The notes under the pieces are model-generated. The model had not been told where the DNA came from. It made no database searches and worked only from the letters and a program-made list of their open reading frames with translations. A DNA stretch of 16,328 nt, from NCBI GenBank assembly GCA_966186435.1, contig CBIFWW010000074.1, positions 1 through 16,328 on the forward strand, given 5' to 3'. The stretch is from CBIFWW01 sp966186435 (GTDB lineage Bacteria; Pseudomonadota; Gammaproteobacteria; Enterobacterales; Enterobacteriaceae). The position numbers and the translations under genes are program-made. Positions 8,515-15,043 of the stretch are shown piece after piece (the first letter of the stretch is position 1; the number at the start of each line of letters is the position of its first letter).

Positions 8515-8543
8515 TTGACGCTTTAGTTTAATTGCGGTTTAAT
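8515..8543 (+). promoter_or_regulatory. Sigma-70 promoter of tRNA-Phe with GC-rich discriminator
   Basis: TTGACG (8515-8520) and TTTAAT (8538-8543) are separated by exactly 17 bp, followed by a GCGCCCC discriminator just before the tRNA at 8554. This is the layout of stable-RNA promoters that respond to the stringent response. Confidence 0.8.
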
Positions 8544-8553
8544 GCGCCCCGTT

Positions 8554-8629
8554 GCCCGGATAGCTCAGTCGGTAGAGCAGGGGATTGAAAATCCCCGTGT
8601 CCTTGGTTCGATTCCGAGTCCGGGCACCA
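8554..8629 (+). tRNA. pheU: tRNA-Phe (anticodon GAA)
   Basis: A 76-nt cloverleaf: acceptor GCCCGGA/TCCGGGC, D arm TAGCTCAGTCGGTAGAGCA, anticodon stem GGGGA/TCCCC with anticodon GAA at 8587-8589, T arm GGTTCGATTCC, and encoded CCA at 8627-8629. Its position after yjdC corresponds to pheU in E. coli, a well-known integration site for pathogenicity islands and conjugative elements. The 3' end is duplicated 160 bp downstream. The symbol is by synteny. Confidence 0.98.
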
Positions 8630-8633
8630 CTAT
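8614..8633 (+). repeat. att-like direct repeat, copy 1 (tRNA-Phe 3' end)
   Basis: The 20-mer CCGAGTCCGGGCACCACTAT covers the last 16 bases of tRNA-Phe including CCA plus 4 flanking bases. An exact copy lies at 8774-8793. Tyrosine integrases that target tRNA genes leave such duplications of the 3' end. Confidence 0.85.
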
Positions 8634-8640
8634 TTAGAAG

Positions 8641-8665
8641 AACCCGCCCAAAAGGCGGGTTTTTT
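8641..8665 (+). terminator. Intrinsic terminator of tRNA-Phe
   Basis: AACCCGCC (8641-8648) and GGCGGGTT (8654-8661) form an 8-bp stem with a 5-nt loop and run directly into a T tract, 12 nt after the tRNA CCA. Confidence 0.92.
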
Positions 8666-8773
8666 GCTATTGGAGAGCCGGACTCTCCATCGAACTCCGT
8701 TCGATTACTCGCCTTTCAGGCTCGCCCTGCGGGCCGCAGGCTATGCCGACGTTGTAACGCCTACGGCGTTGCG

Positions 8774-8793
8774 CCGAGTCCGGGCACCACTAT
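8774..8793 (+). repeat. att-like direct repeat, copy 2 (duplicated tRNA-Phe 3' end)
   Basis: An exact 20-bp copy of 8614-8633 without the rest of the tRNA. The 140 bp between the copies hold the tRNA terminator and several short hairpins (for example GGAGAG/CTCTCC near 8672-8688 and AACGCC/GGCGTT near 8757-8771) but no gene. Copy 2 marks the point where recognisable mobile-element sequence begins. Confidence 0.85.
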
Positions 8794-9186
8794 CTGCCTG
8801 CAGCCGTGGAACCTGAGCCCGCGCTACATCAGTTGTGCCATAAACCACTTCCCCGTCGTCAAAAACGACAGCGGACGCTATGCGGATGCCAAGTTCCCGG
8901 GCATACACTACCTGGCGATAGCCATGACCAGTTGCTGTTGCTGATTCTTTTGTTGCCACTGAGGGGAGGACATCACCTGCCTGGCCTGCATTACTGCCAG
9001 CTCCGGGTCAGCCGGAAGCTGGCCAAACACTTTCGCCTTCAGGCGTTCAGGTTCATCCAGCAACACAACCACGACATCCGGGGAAAGATTCATAGGCAAG
9101 TGCTGGCTGTGGGTATATGCCATCGTGCTGGCCAGAACGGACACCGGCAATAATGCCGGCAGAAGGAGAAAATTGCGTAATTTCAT
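8794..9186 (-). pseudogene. Integrating conjugative element protein (DUF1525/TIGR03757), frameshifted and truncated
   Basis: The minus strand from 9186 encodes a signal peptide (MKLRNFLLLPALLPVSVLAS) and a domain ending QQQQLVMAIAR before a TAG. In the next frame the sequence resumes as YRQVVYARELGIR and AVVFDDGEVVYGTTDVARAQ. The two parts join as LVMA-YRQVVYARELG if one C is restored near 8921. The VVFD...YVVYGTTDVARA ending is characteristic of the TIGR03757/PFL_4709 family, periplasmic proteins of conjugative transfer modules of SPI-7/PFGI-1-like elements. The 3' end stops at the att-like repeat without a native stop codon. GGAG lies 8 nt before the ATG. It is probably a dead remnant of an ICE once inserted here. 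Confidence 0.75.
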
Positions 9187-9198
9187 TAGGGAGACTCC

Positions 9199-9218
9199 GT
9201 CAGACTGAATCGTCTGAC
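9199..9218 (-). repeat. Hairpin just upstream of the ICE-protein Shine-Dalgarno
   Basis: GTCAGAC (9199-9205) and GTCTGAC (9212-9218) form a perfect 7-bp stem with a 6-nt loop. On the minus strand it ends next to the GGAG that serves the gene starting at 9186. The rest of the 175-bp gap 9187-9361 shows nothing I recognise. Confidence 0.5.
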
Positions 9219-9361
9219 TGCAGGCTCGCCAGCAATGAGAAAAGCAGTGAAAAACTAAAAATCCGGAAATAAAGATGTATGTGTAAGATATTGTCGATGG
9301 GTTTTTCTCACCAAGCTAATAACAATGTTCTACAGCCATTACCCTTTGTTTAGGAGGTGCT

Positions 9362-9673
9362 TTGCTCCAGGTTAATGGCCTGCCAGACCTGCAAACTCTG
9401 ACAGAATCCGTTGAACTTGAATGTATGCTCACCCAAGGGAAAGATGGTCGGGGAAAGTTACCTGATGATTTCTGGCCGACGTAGAGTGCCATGGCTAACT
9501 GTCGTGGCGGGTGCGCCATACTTGGTATTAAAGAAAAGAAAGGCAAATTTTCTGTTGCCAGTATTCAGGATATCAGTATTGTCAGAAAGCAACTCTTTGA
9601 GGTCTTGATTTCATCCAGCAATAATGGACACGCTACTAATTTCGTTACAGGGTTAGTCAGACAGATAAGATGA
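9362..9673 (+). pseudogene. AlbA_2 (schlafen-type) putative DNA/ATP-binding protein fragment with internal stop
   Basis: One frame from TTG 9362 (AGGAGG 4 nt upstream) reads a domain with ESVELE, TQGKDGRGKLPDDFWPT, then a TAG at 9482-9484, then SAMANCRGGCAILGIKEKKG and FSVASIQDISIVRKQLFEVL. This is the N-terminal pattern of AlbA_2/COG2865 proteins (ELE.K...LP.DFW.TYSAMAN..GG...LGI.E), where a Tyr is expected at the stop. Family members are normally 400-600 residues. Here the conserved pattern fades after KQLFEVL, and the frame ends at 9673. It is a remnant, probably from the same mobile element. In-frame coding also extends upstream of 9362, so the original start is uncertain. Confidence 0.6.
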
Positions 9674-9686
9674 GGGGGGACAACTG

Positions 9687-9746
9687 ATGAATAAAAAGCA
9701 AAAAAGACCACCAGAATGCCCCAATATTTGTAGAGTAGAGACTTGA
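9687..9746 (+). CDS. Possible 19-residue small ORF
   Basis: ATG 9687 is preceded by a strong purine-rich Shine-Dalgarno (GAGGGGGG, 7 nt spacing) and opens MNKKQKRPPECPNICRVET before TGA. It is very basic at the start and has two cysteines. It is not in frame with the AlbA_2 remnant upstream and lies just past the 3' end of the convergent LysE gene. It may be chance or a remnant. I recognise no family. Confidence 0.2.
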   Translation: MNKKQKRPPECPNICRVET

Positions 9747-9756
9747 GTATTGAATT

Positions 9757-10383
9757 TTAAAGAGTCTTTACAACCATCCCCAACGCGGCCAGCATCATAA
9801 TAAATCCTGCTGTTCGGAAAAGGAGTCGTTGCGCTTTTGCACTGGTGAGGAGGTGGCGTATTCTGAGTGCTGCGAGAATAAAAACCGCGCCAACACTCAG
9901 AAGGACGAACACGGTAAGTGGCACCAGCATTCCCCCCCATATCTGTAATGAAACATTATCCAGGGAGATAATAAGAGGCAGTATCGCCAGATAGAAGGCG
10001 ATAGTTTTGGGGTTCCCGAGAGTTATAGTCAGCCCTGAAAACCAGGCTGATGCCAGTTCTCGTTTTGTCGCTTTTTGGTCAATGTTTATTGCCTGCGGCT
10101 GGTGGCACCAGAACTGCCATGCCAGCATGAATAAATAGAGTGAAGCAGCCCAGTTAATTAGTGTGAAGACGGATGTGTAAGTATTAGCGATCACCGCCAG
10201 GCCAAATACCGCAACAGACAGATAAATCAAATCGCCCAGAACGAGTCCAAACAGCATCGTAAAGCCTGTTACAGCACCACCACTTACGCTACGAGCGACT
10301 AATGCGGTCATTCCTGGACCAGGAATTGCGGCAGCTAAACCGAGCGCAGCAATGTAGGATATGATTTGAGCAGTTCCTAACAT
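9757..10383 (-). CDS. LysE/RhtB-family amino acid exporter
   Basis: A 208-residue inner-membrane protein with about six hydrophobic helices and the LysE-family N-terminal signature PGPGMTALVARSVSGG at residues 21-36, followed by G..TGF....G...GDL. Family members export amino acids (lysine, threonine, homoserine, cysteine and others). Length (about 205-210) is normal. AGGA lies 6 nt before the ATG. It is the last gene of the leftward operon, 35 bp after the reductase-family gene. A plausible role is to export the operon's amino acid product and so protect the producer. LysE-type exporters are often controlled by Lrp/AsnC-type or LysR-type regulators, and a Lrp-type gene stands at the other end. 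The exact substrate cannot be read from sequence. Confidence 0.9.
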   Translation of the reverse strand: MLGTAQIISYIAALGLAAAIPGPGMTALVARSVSGGAVTGFTMLFGLVLGDLIYLSVAVFGLAVIANTYTSVFTLINWAASLYLFMLAWQFWCHQPQAINIDQKATKRELASAWFSGLTITLGNPKTIAFYLAILPLIISLDNVSLQIWGGMLVPLTVFVLLSVGAVFILAALRIRHLLTSAKAQRLLFRTAGFIMMLAALGMVVKTL

Positions 10384-10418
10384 AATGATTCCTATCGAAA
10401 TGAAATGCGGGAGGGTAA

Positions 10419-11390
10419 TTATTTAAAATGGTTTTCCATAGATATCTGTGTCTGAGCAACGACTGCTCGAGCAAAGACCAAATCCTGAACGGCGAGCCCA
10501 ACGGACTTAAATAGGGTTCTCTGCGGCTTAAGTATTGTCGGGGGAGTATCTGACGTGAGTAATTCCCCTATTTCAATACCTGTATTGTCCTGGGGTAACA
10601 ATCCTTGTTGTTTTGCCTGTAGCAAACAGGTGGAGGAGCTCCAGACGGCATCTCTGGAATCAACGTACAGTTCTGCCACAGCATAGATCTCAGATCCGAT
10701 TTCCTGAAAACCGGGGGCCGAAGCGCCAACAGCATTAATATGACAGTGGGCAGGAAGGTCATTGGAATGGAGAAACGGCTCTTTTGATGCAGTCACTGTA
10801 CAAATGATGTCAGCATTTGAGATGGCTTGAGCAGGAGTCATTACGACTGTTACGGGCAGTTCTAAGTGTTGCCGACACCAGTCTGCAAATACAGACGCGC
10901 CTGTTTCACTTCTTCCCCAGATTGAAATATGCCGGAATGGGCGAATCGCCATCATCATCTGGGCGTGTTTTCTGGCCTGAACTCCCGTTCCCAAAATAGC
11001 AAGATGGCTGGCATTTTGAGGAGCCAGAATATCCGTAGCCAGTGCGGATGCTGCCGCAGTACGTAATTCTGTCACTGAGGCGGCATCAACAAGGACTATA
11101 TCGCCCTCATCAGAAGCATCATAAAGCAGAATACAACCTTCATGGGACGTATACCGTTCACTGTGGTTGAAATCTACCTTGACTGTTTTTAGCCCAAATC
11201 CGGCATATGGCCCTTCTTCAATGTAGGCAGGCATGGTTCCCATCATACAGCCTTGTTCGGAAGCGATAACACTCCGTAACGTCTGTTTAACTTTGCCCCG
11301 GCTTACCAGGGCAAAAGCCTCTCGGCTTAACTGTAGACATTTTGAAGGAGATAAAGCCTGCTCTACCTGCTTACGACTAATGAATTTCAT
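10419..11390 (-). CDS. Ornithine cyclodeaminase/mu-crystallin family NAD(P)-dependent enzyme, probably ketimine/imine reductase-like
   Basis: A 323-residue protein of normal family length. The Rossmann fold appears as LAILGTGVQARKHAQ (residues 130-144). Substrate-site residues are in GFGLKTVKVDF (K68) and TELRTAAASALATD (R110). The segment INAVGASAPGFQEIGSE (218-234) has Ser224 where, from memory, ornithine cyclodeaminase has the catalytic Asp (GGDCPGKTEL). HINAVGAS.P..xE instead resembles mammalian mu-crystallin, a ketimine reductase. I therefore expect an imine/ketimine reductase or amino acid dehydrogenase rather than a true cyclodeaminase. It starts 15 bp after the AhpD-fold gene and precedes lysE, so it probably modifies the operon's amino acid. 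GGAT lies 7 nt before ATG 11390. Confidence 0.85.
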   Translation of the reverse strand: MKFISRKQVEQALSPSKCLQLSREAFALVSRGKVKQTLRSVIASEQGCMMGTMPAYIEEGPYAGFGLKTVKVDFNHSERYTSHEGCILLYDASDEGDIVLVDAASVTELRTAAASALATDILAPQNASHLAILGTGVQARKHAQMMMAIRPFRHISIWGRSETGASVFADWCRQHLELPVTVVMTPAQAISNADIICTVTASKEPFLHSNDLPAHCHINAVGASAPGFQEIGSEIYAVAELYVDSRDAVWSSSTCLLQAKQQGLLPQDNTGIEIGELLTSDTPPTILKPQRTLFKSVGLAVQDLVFARAVVAQTQISMENHFK

Positions 11391-11405
11391 AGTGGGTATC
11401 CATCA

Positions 11406-11951
11406 TTATCGTGTCGGGAAGGACTGAAATTGAGGCTCGATCTGAGTATGCGCGATACTATTGAGTAGCGTTGACATTGTTTTTTGGGATACCCCTAAAA
11501 TAACGTCCAGCACATTTTGCTGGCTATATCCTACGGCCAGCATCTCTTCTACAGCTTTTTGAGGTATCTGGCCCTGAGCCAGAACAACCTGACAAGTAAA
11601 GCGATATAACGCTGCCAGCTTACTAGGAAGGGCTTCAGGTCTGTGGGCAAGCTTATTCAGGATTTCTGGCGATACCCCTTTATTCTGTGCGATCCAGTTA
11701 TGAGCCTGAACCGTATAGGCGCACTGGTTTATGGTTCCCGTTGTGAGCCACACAATTGCACGTTCCTCTTCGTTCAGAGAACACTGGGAGAAGGCGTCAT
11801 GGGCAAACTGGTAAGATGACAGCAATGCAGGTGACTCTGCCATATAGGCGCTCTGCCAGGGGATCCAGCCAAAAACATCAATTGAACTTTTAAGTAGCGG
11901 ACGGCTGGCCGCCGGTGCACTGTCGAGATTATGCATGTTCAGTATCGTCAT
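11406..11951 (-). CDS. AhpD-fold (carboxymuconolactone decarboxylase-like) protein with a degenerate active site
   Basis: A 181-residue protein with the all-helical AhpD/CMD pattern. Residues 61-90 (EEERAIVWLTTGTINQCAYT...HNWIAQN) align with the peroxidase-related motif E...C.YC...H. The first Cys (C77), Tyr79 and His84 are present, but the second Cys is replaced by Thr80, so the usual CxxC redox pair is lost. Thiol-peroxidase activity is therefore unlikely by the standard mechanism; another chemistry or a structural role is possible. AGGAC precedes ATG 11951. It lies 12 bp after the prephenate decarboxylase gene and 15 bp before the reductase, inside the operon. Its step in the pathway is unknown. 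Confidence 0.75.
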   Translation of the reverse strand: MTILNMHNLDSAPAASRPLLKSSIDVFGWIPWQSAYMAESPALLSSYQFAHDAFSQCSLNEEERAIVWLTTGTINQCAYTVQAHNWIAQNKGVSPEILNKLAHRPEALPSKLAALYRFTCQVVLAQGQIPQKAVEEMLAVGYSQQNVLDVILGVSQKTMSTLLNSIAHTQIEPQFQSFPTR

Positions 11952-11963
11952 TTTTTGTCCTAT

Positions 11964-12542
11964 TCAAATATTGGAAGCGAACACAGACCAAAGCATGTGT
12001 ATAGGGCGGGTTCGTGAAATAAAGTTGAGTTTATGTATTCTGGCTGCAATTTCAGTAGTTAAAGCCACATCCACTTCACCAGATACTACAGCTTGAGCTG
12101 CCGCACTGGTGGATGGCATCTCAATGACTTTCTCAATATTTAATCCATCAGGGAGTAACTCTCCAATTAATGGTATAGGTGCAGGATGAGACGCGATATA
12201 CAATGACCTGCCAGATAATTCTTTATTAGCCACCAGTCCATAAAGTGGCGTGTCATAAAGAAACGTCGCCAATATTCTCAAATGAGCATCCATATAAAAA
12301 TCATTAATCTTTGAATACGCATTTGCAACAATCAACAGTCCCTTTTCATCCTTAATATTAGTTCTTGCTAATTCATAAGAGTCATTAAGGTGAATTTCGT
12401 GATAACTATTGGAGTATTTATCACTCATCCAGCGATGAAAAAATTGAGAGGCATATTCACTACTTGTTCCCGCAGGACCTAAAGTGTGAACAGGGAAGTT
12501 CACAGCGTGAATTAAACCCATATCCATAAAATGATAGCTCAT
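11964..12542 (-). CDS. BacA-type prephenate decarboxylase
   Basis: A 192-residue single-domain protein of the prephenate dehydratase fold. It resembles Bacillus subtilis BacA (204 residues) across its length: VHTLGPAGTSSEYA (18-31), DFYMDAHLRILATFLYDTPL (81-100), ASHPAPIPLI (117-126), STSAAAQAVVSGEVDVALTT (144-163) and ending HMLWSVFA. BacA-type enzymes decarboxylate prephenate without aromatising the ring, giving dihydro-4-hydroxyphenylpyruvate. The TRF motif of true prephenate dehydratases (around NNTTRF) is absent; the matching place reads HMLWSVF, as in BacA (PMSWSLF). There is no chorismate mutase or ACT domain, so this is not PheA. AGGTG lies 5 nt before ATG 12542. It sits between the aminotransferase and AhpD-fold genes. 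It is the diagnostic gene of the cluster. Assignment is from remembered family sequence. Confidence 0.85.
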   Translation of the reverse strand: MSYHFMDMGLIHAVNFPVHTLGPAGTSSEYASQFFHRWMSDKYSNSYHEIHLNDSYELARTNIKDEKGLLIVANAYSKINDFYMDAHLRILATFLYDTPLYGLVANKELSGRSLYIASHPAPIPLIGELLPDGLNIEKVIEMPSTSAAAQAVVSGEVDVALTTEIAARIHKLNFISRTRPIHMLWSVFASNI

Positions 12543-12563
12543 CTTTTCACCTAAATGTGTTAT

Positions 12564-13532
12564 TCAGTAGACCGGTGTTAACCAATGATTAAATGTATTT
12601 AGCTCCCCACGAACCAACTGTTCATAAAGACATCTGATGGTCATTGATATACCATGGATATCCATACTATTAAGTTTTCGGTGATCAATCTGATTTACTG
12701 GAGATATCTCGACTCCCGTACCTGTTAAAAAACACTCATCAGCGGTCAAAATTTCTGACGGTAATATGTTGCGTTCTTCTACTTTCAGGTTAAGGAAAGT
12801 TTCCGCAAGCGTAATTACTGTGTCACGTGTAATCCCCTCCAGTATATGTGCTGTAACTGGGGGAGTTATCAGCTTACCATTTTTAACAATAAAAACATTC
12901 GATGTGGTCGCTTCAGCAACATAACCATGATTATTTAGCATAATGGCATCGTTATATCCGCCACGCTGAGCAGCTTCCATTGCCAGAGCTGAATTAACGT
13001 AACTACCTGTGATTTTAGCTCTGGCAGGTATAGAGTTATCGGCAACACGATGCCAGCCTGAAATTGTGCAAGCCATACCATCTTGTTTAACATAGGAACG
13101 CATATTGAGGCTGTTTACCGAAAATCCACTACTAACGCCAGACAGTTTCACGCCAAAGCCACTGCCAGGCAAAAGATGGCTTTTGTACGCAATCGGCCTG
13201 ATATAACAGTCACTACTGGTTTCATTTCGTTTCAAAAGTGAAAGTATTAATTCTTTTAAAACTTGATGTTTAGGTAGATCATCAATTAGCAGTAGCGATG
13301 CTGACTGGCAAAGTCGCCTAATATGATCATCTAATCGGAAGACATTTACCTTCCCGTTAGAACAATGCATGTAACCACGAATGCCTTCGAAAACAGCGGT
13401 GCCGTAATTAAATGCCTGTGTCGTAATAGGTAAAACAGCTGCATTCGCCACAATGAACTCACCATTGAAGTAGCACCAACGATGATGTGTCGGTTTTATT
13501 TCGCTGGTTTTGTCGGGGTTAACCATATTCAT
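12564..13532 (-). CDS. Class IV PLP aminotransferase (branched-chain aminotransferase/IlvE type)
   Basis: A 322-residue fold-type IV PLP enzyme. Conserved parts: FNYGTAVFEGIRGY (41-54), RLDDHIRRL (66-74), the PLP lysine K173 in ARAKITGSYVNS, ALAMEAAQRGGYNDAIMLN (182-200), EATTSNVFIVKNG (207-219), EGITRDTVI (232-240) and LTGTGVEISPV (269-279). These are the IlvE/BCAT signatures and the length is normal. In this operon it most likely transaminates the 2-oxo acid released by the BacA-type enzyme into an amino acid, rather than making valine or leucine. Its ATG overlaps the stop of the ligase gene by one base (TAATG), so the two are translationally coupled; a second ATG lies two codons in. BacA follows 21 bp downstream. 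Confidence 0.9.
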   Translation of the reverse strand: MNMVNPDKTSEIKPTHHRWCYFNGEFIVANAAVLPITTQAFNYGTAVFEGIRGYMHCSNGKVNVFRLDDHIRRLCQSASLLLIDDLPKHQVLKELILSLLKRNETSSDCYIRPIAYKSHLLPGSGFGVKLSGVSSGFSVNSLNMRSYVKQDGMACTISGWHRVADNSIPARAKITGSYVNSALAMEAAQRGGYNDAIMLNNHGYVAEATTSNVFIVKNGKLITPPVTAHILEGITRDTVITLAETFLNLKVEERNILPSEILTADECFLTGTGVEISPVNQIDHRKLNSMDIHGISMTIRCLYEQLVRGELNTFNHWLTPVY

Positions 13533-14940
13533 TATTTGAATCCCCGATTAATCAAAGCAAGAGCTGCTTCACGATCACTATTATCCGCCGCTGGTCGCAA
13601 ATCGTGGATACGTGCAGCCTTCCAACTGACCATAGCCGAAGTTGCAGTTACGCTACTCGTTTCTCCATTTACAAGGTTCACCCTAACGCCTGCAATCGTC
13701 TGTTCTACATGCGCCTTAACGTCCTTAAGAACCGTAGAGACATCTAATTCCTTATCAAACATCTCAACCGTGATGTTAAGAACATCAACACCTTCGCTTC
13801 TGTCTATTCGAATAGCGTAGTCCAGGCAGCCTTTCAGCTGTTCAAGAAGCGCCGCCTCTAAATCCCAGGCACAATAGGCGGAACCATTGAGGGTCAGTAC
13901 ATCACACACACGGCCAATGGGCACAATTTTTTGACTGCCATCATGCATGTAAGTCGAACGAACCATGTCACCGGTACGGTAACGAATAAGTGGCTTCTGA
14001 CCCTTATAAAGATGTGTTATGACCAATTCACCGGTAACCTGCCCCTTTGTTACGTCGTAGCCTACACCGGAGGTAGGATCAATAATTTCGTAATAGTTGT
14101 TTAAGGGGATAGTGTAAAGGTTACTGTCTTCCGCGCAGACGGCAAGAATTGATGATTCCTGAGAAGCATACATACAGCTATATACCTGAGCCCCCCATAC
14201 ATCTCCAATGTTCCTTAATAGCGACGGCGTCGTTAGTTCACCAACAGTAAGGAGCAGCTCACACTTGAAGCTGATGGATCCTGCCCTGAATCTTTTATAA
14301 AACGTGCAACTGAAATAGCCACCGCTGGCGTGCAGACCAGTGCGGTTATCTGCAATTCATTGATCAACGTCATGACACGTTTCATTCCAACTACAGGCGA
14401 ACGAGGCCACATTTTCACAACGCTGTAACCAAGGCTGCGAAATACATCTTCAAACGTATCGCCTGTTGAATGAAGCTCACTTGGCCCCATGACCCCTACA
14501 ATATGATTTGAACCATGCTGTTCAAATATATCCCGGTAATGAATAATAAGGGGGGTATTATTATGGATTGAATCAGTTTCATTACGGGGGCAAGGTGTCG
14601 GTTTTCCTGTTGTACCGGTTGTTTCGTAATAAATCCAGCATCGGTCGAGTGGTGCGGATGCTAATGACGCGCCGTGATTTTTCAGGTCGTTTTTAGTTGT
14701 AAATGGAAGGGTGTTTATTTTATTTATTGACAATGCTTCAATGTCAGCAGTGGTCAATCCCTTGAAATGTCCATGATAGAAAGGAGAGTTTTCAGAGGCA
14801 TACTTAACGATTTCTTTAAGCTTTTTATTCTGGTGAGCGCAAAGCTGTTCCAAACCGATTTTGCCTGCATTAAAGTCACAGTGCTGATGATAAACGTCTT
14901 TTGCTTGCTCGATTATTCTTTCTTTGAAAATAGCATACAT
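13532..14940 (-). pseudogene. PaaK-like adenylate-forming ligase, interrupted by a one-base frameshift
   Basis: From ATG 14940 (AGGAAGG just upstream) an ORF reads MYAIFKERIIEQAKDVY and contains the adenylation P-loop YYETTGTTGKPTPCPRN (104-120), as in phenylacetate-CoA ligase (PaaK) relatives. It runs out of frame near 14260 and ends in VSCSLLLVN. The next frame reads LLLTVGELTTPS, then VYSCMYASQESS, IRYRTGDMV (the conserved YRTGD motif) and GRVCDVLTLNG, to a stop at 13532. Restoring one A (GTGAGCTG to GTGAAGCTG) gives SSVKLLLTVGELTTP and a continuous protein of about 469 residues. Such enzymes activate carboxylic acids as acyl-AMP, often onward to CoA or another acceptor. It overlaps the aminotransferase start. 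It may be a true pseudogene or a base-call error; the reading frame is otherwise well kept. An upstream in-frame start at 15015 is less likely. Confidence 0.8.
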
Positions 14941-14997
14941 ATTGCCTTCCTTAGCCAAGAAAAACCTTGAGTAAAGTATTAGTGTGTGCGTTGAAGC

Positions 14998-15023
14998 AGT
15001 CAGCATTATATGCACTGCTGACT
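14998..15023 (-). repeat. Perfect stem-loop between DUF2000 and ligase genes
   Basis: AGTCAGCA (14998-15005) and TGCTGACT (15016-15023) form an 8-bp perfect stem with a 10-nt loop, in the 103-bp gap that is the widest inside the operon. No T run follows on the minus strand, so it is not a simple terminator. It could be an RNA-processing or attenuation element or an operator. Confidence 0.55.
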
Positions 15024-15043
15024 TAGTGATTATTTAAAGTAAA

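Noticed and set aside
8614..8793. CRISPR-like reading of the repeated 20-mer
   Set aside because: There are only two copies, one lying inside the tRNA gene; an att duplication explains it.
8585..8944. Open frame of 119 codons on the plus strand beginning inside tRNA-Phe
   Set aside because: It runs through the tRNA, its terminator, the att repeat and the antisense of the ICE remnant. Composition and content are those of a chance frame.
9316..9546. Minus-strand frame of 76 codons in the gap after the ICE remnant
   Set aside because: It is antisense to the AlbA_2 remnant, whose plus-strand frame shows clear family motifs.
11964..12542. Truncated pheA
   Set aside because: There is no chorismate mutase or ACT domain, the TRF motif is absent, and the length and C-terminus match BacA rather than a broken PheA.
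12564..13532. Housekeeping ilvE for branched-chain amino acids
   Set aside because: It is not next to ilvGMDA, lies in an AT-rich island, and is translationally coupled to a PaaK-like ligase and followed by a BacA homologue; a pathway-specific aminotransferase is more likely.
14233..15015. Treating the ligase as two separate genes (N-terminal 14233-15015 and C-terminal 13532-14173)
   Set aside because: The sequence between them encodes continuous family sequence once one base is restored, and the second piece has no Shine-Dalgarno at its first ATG.
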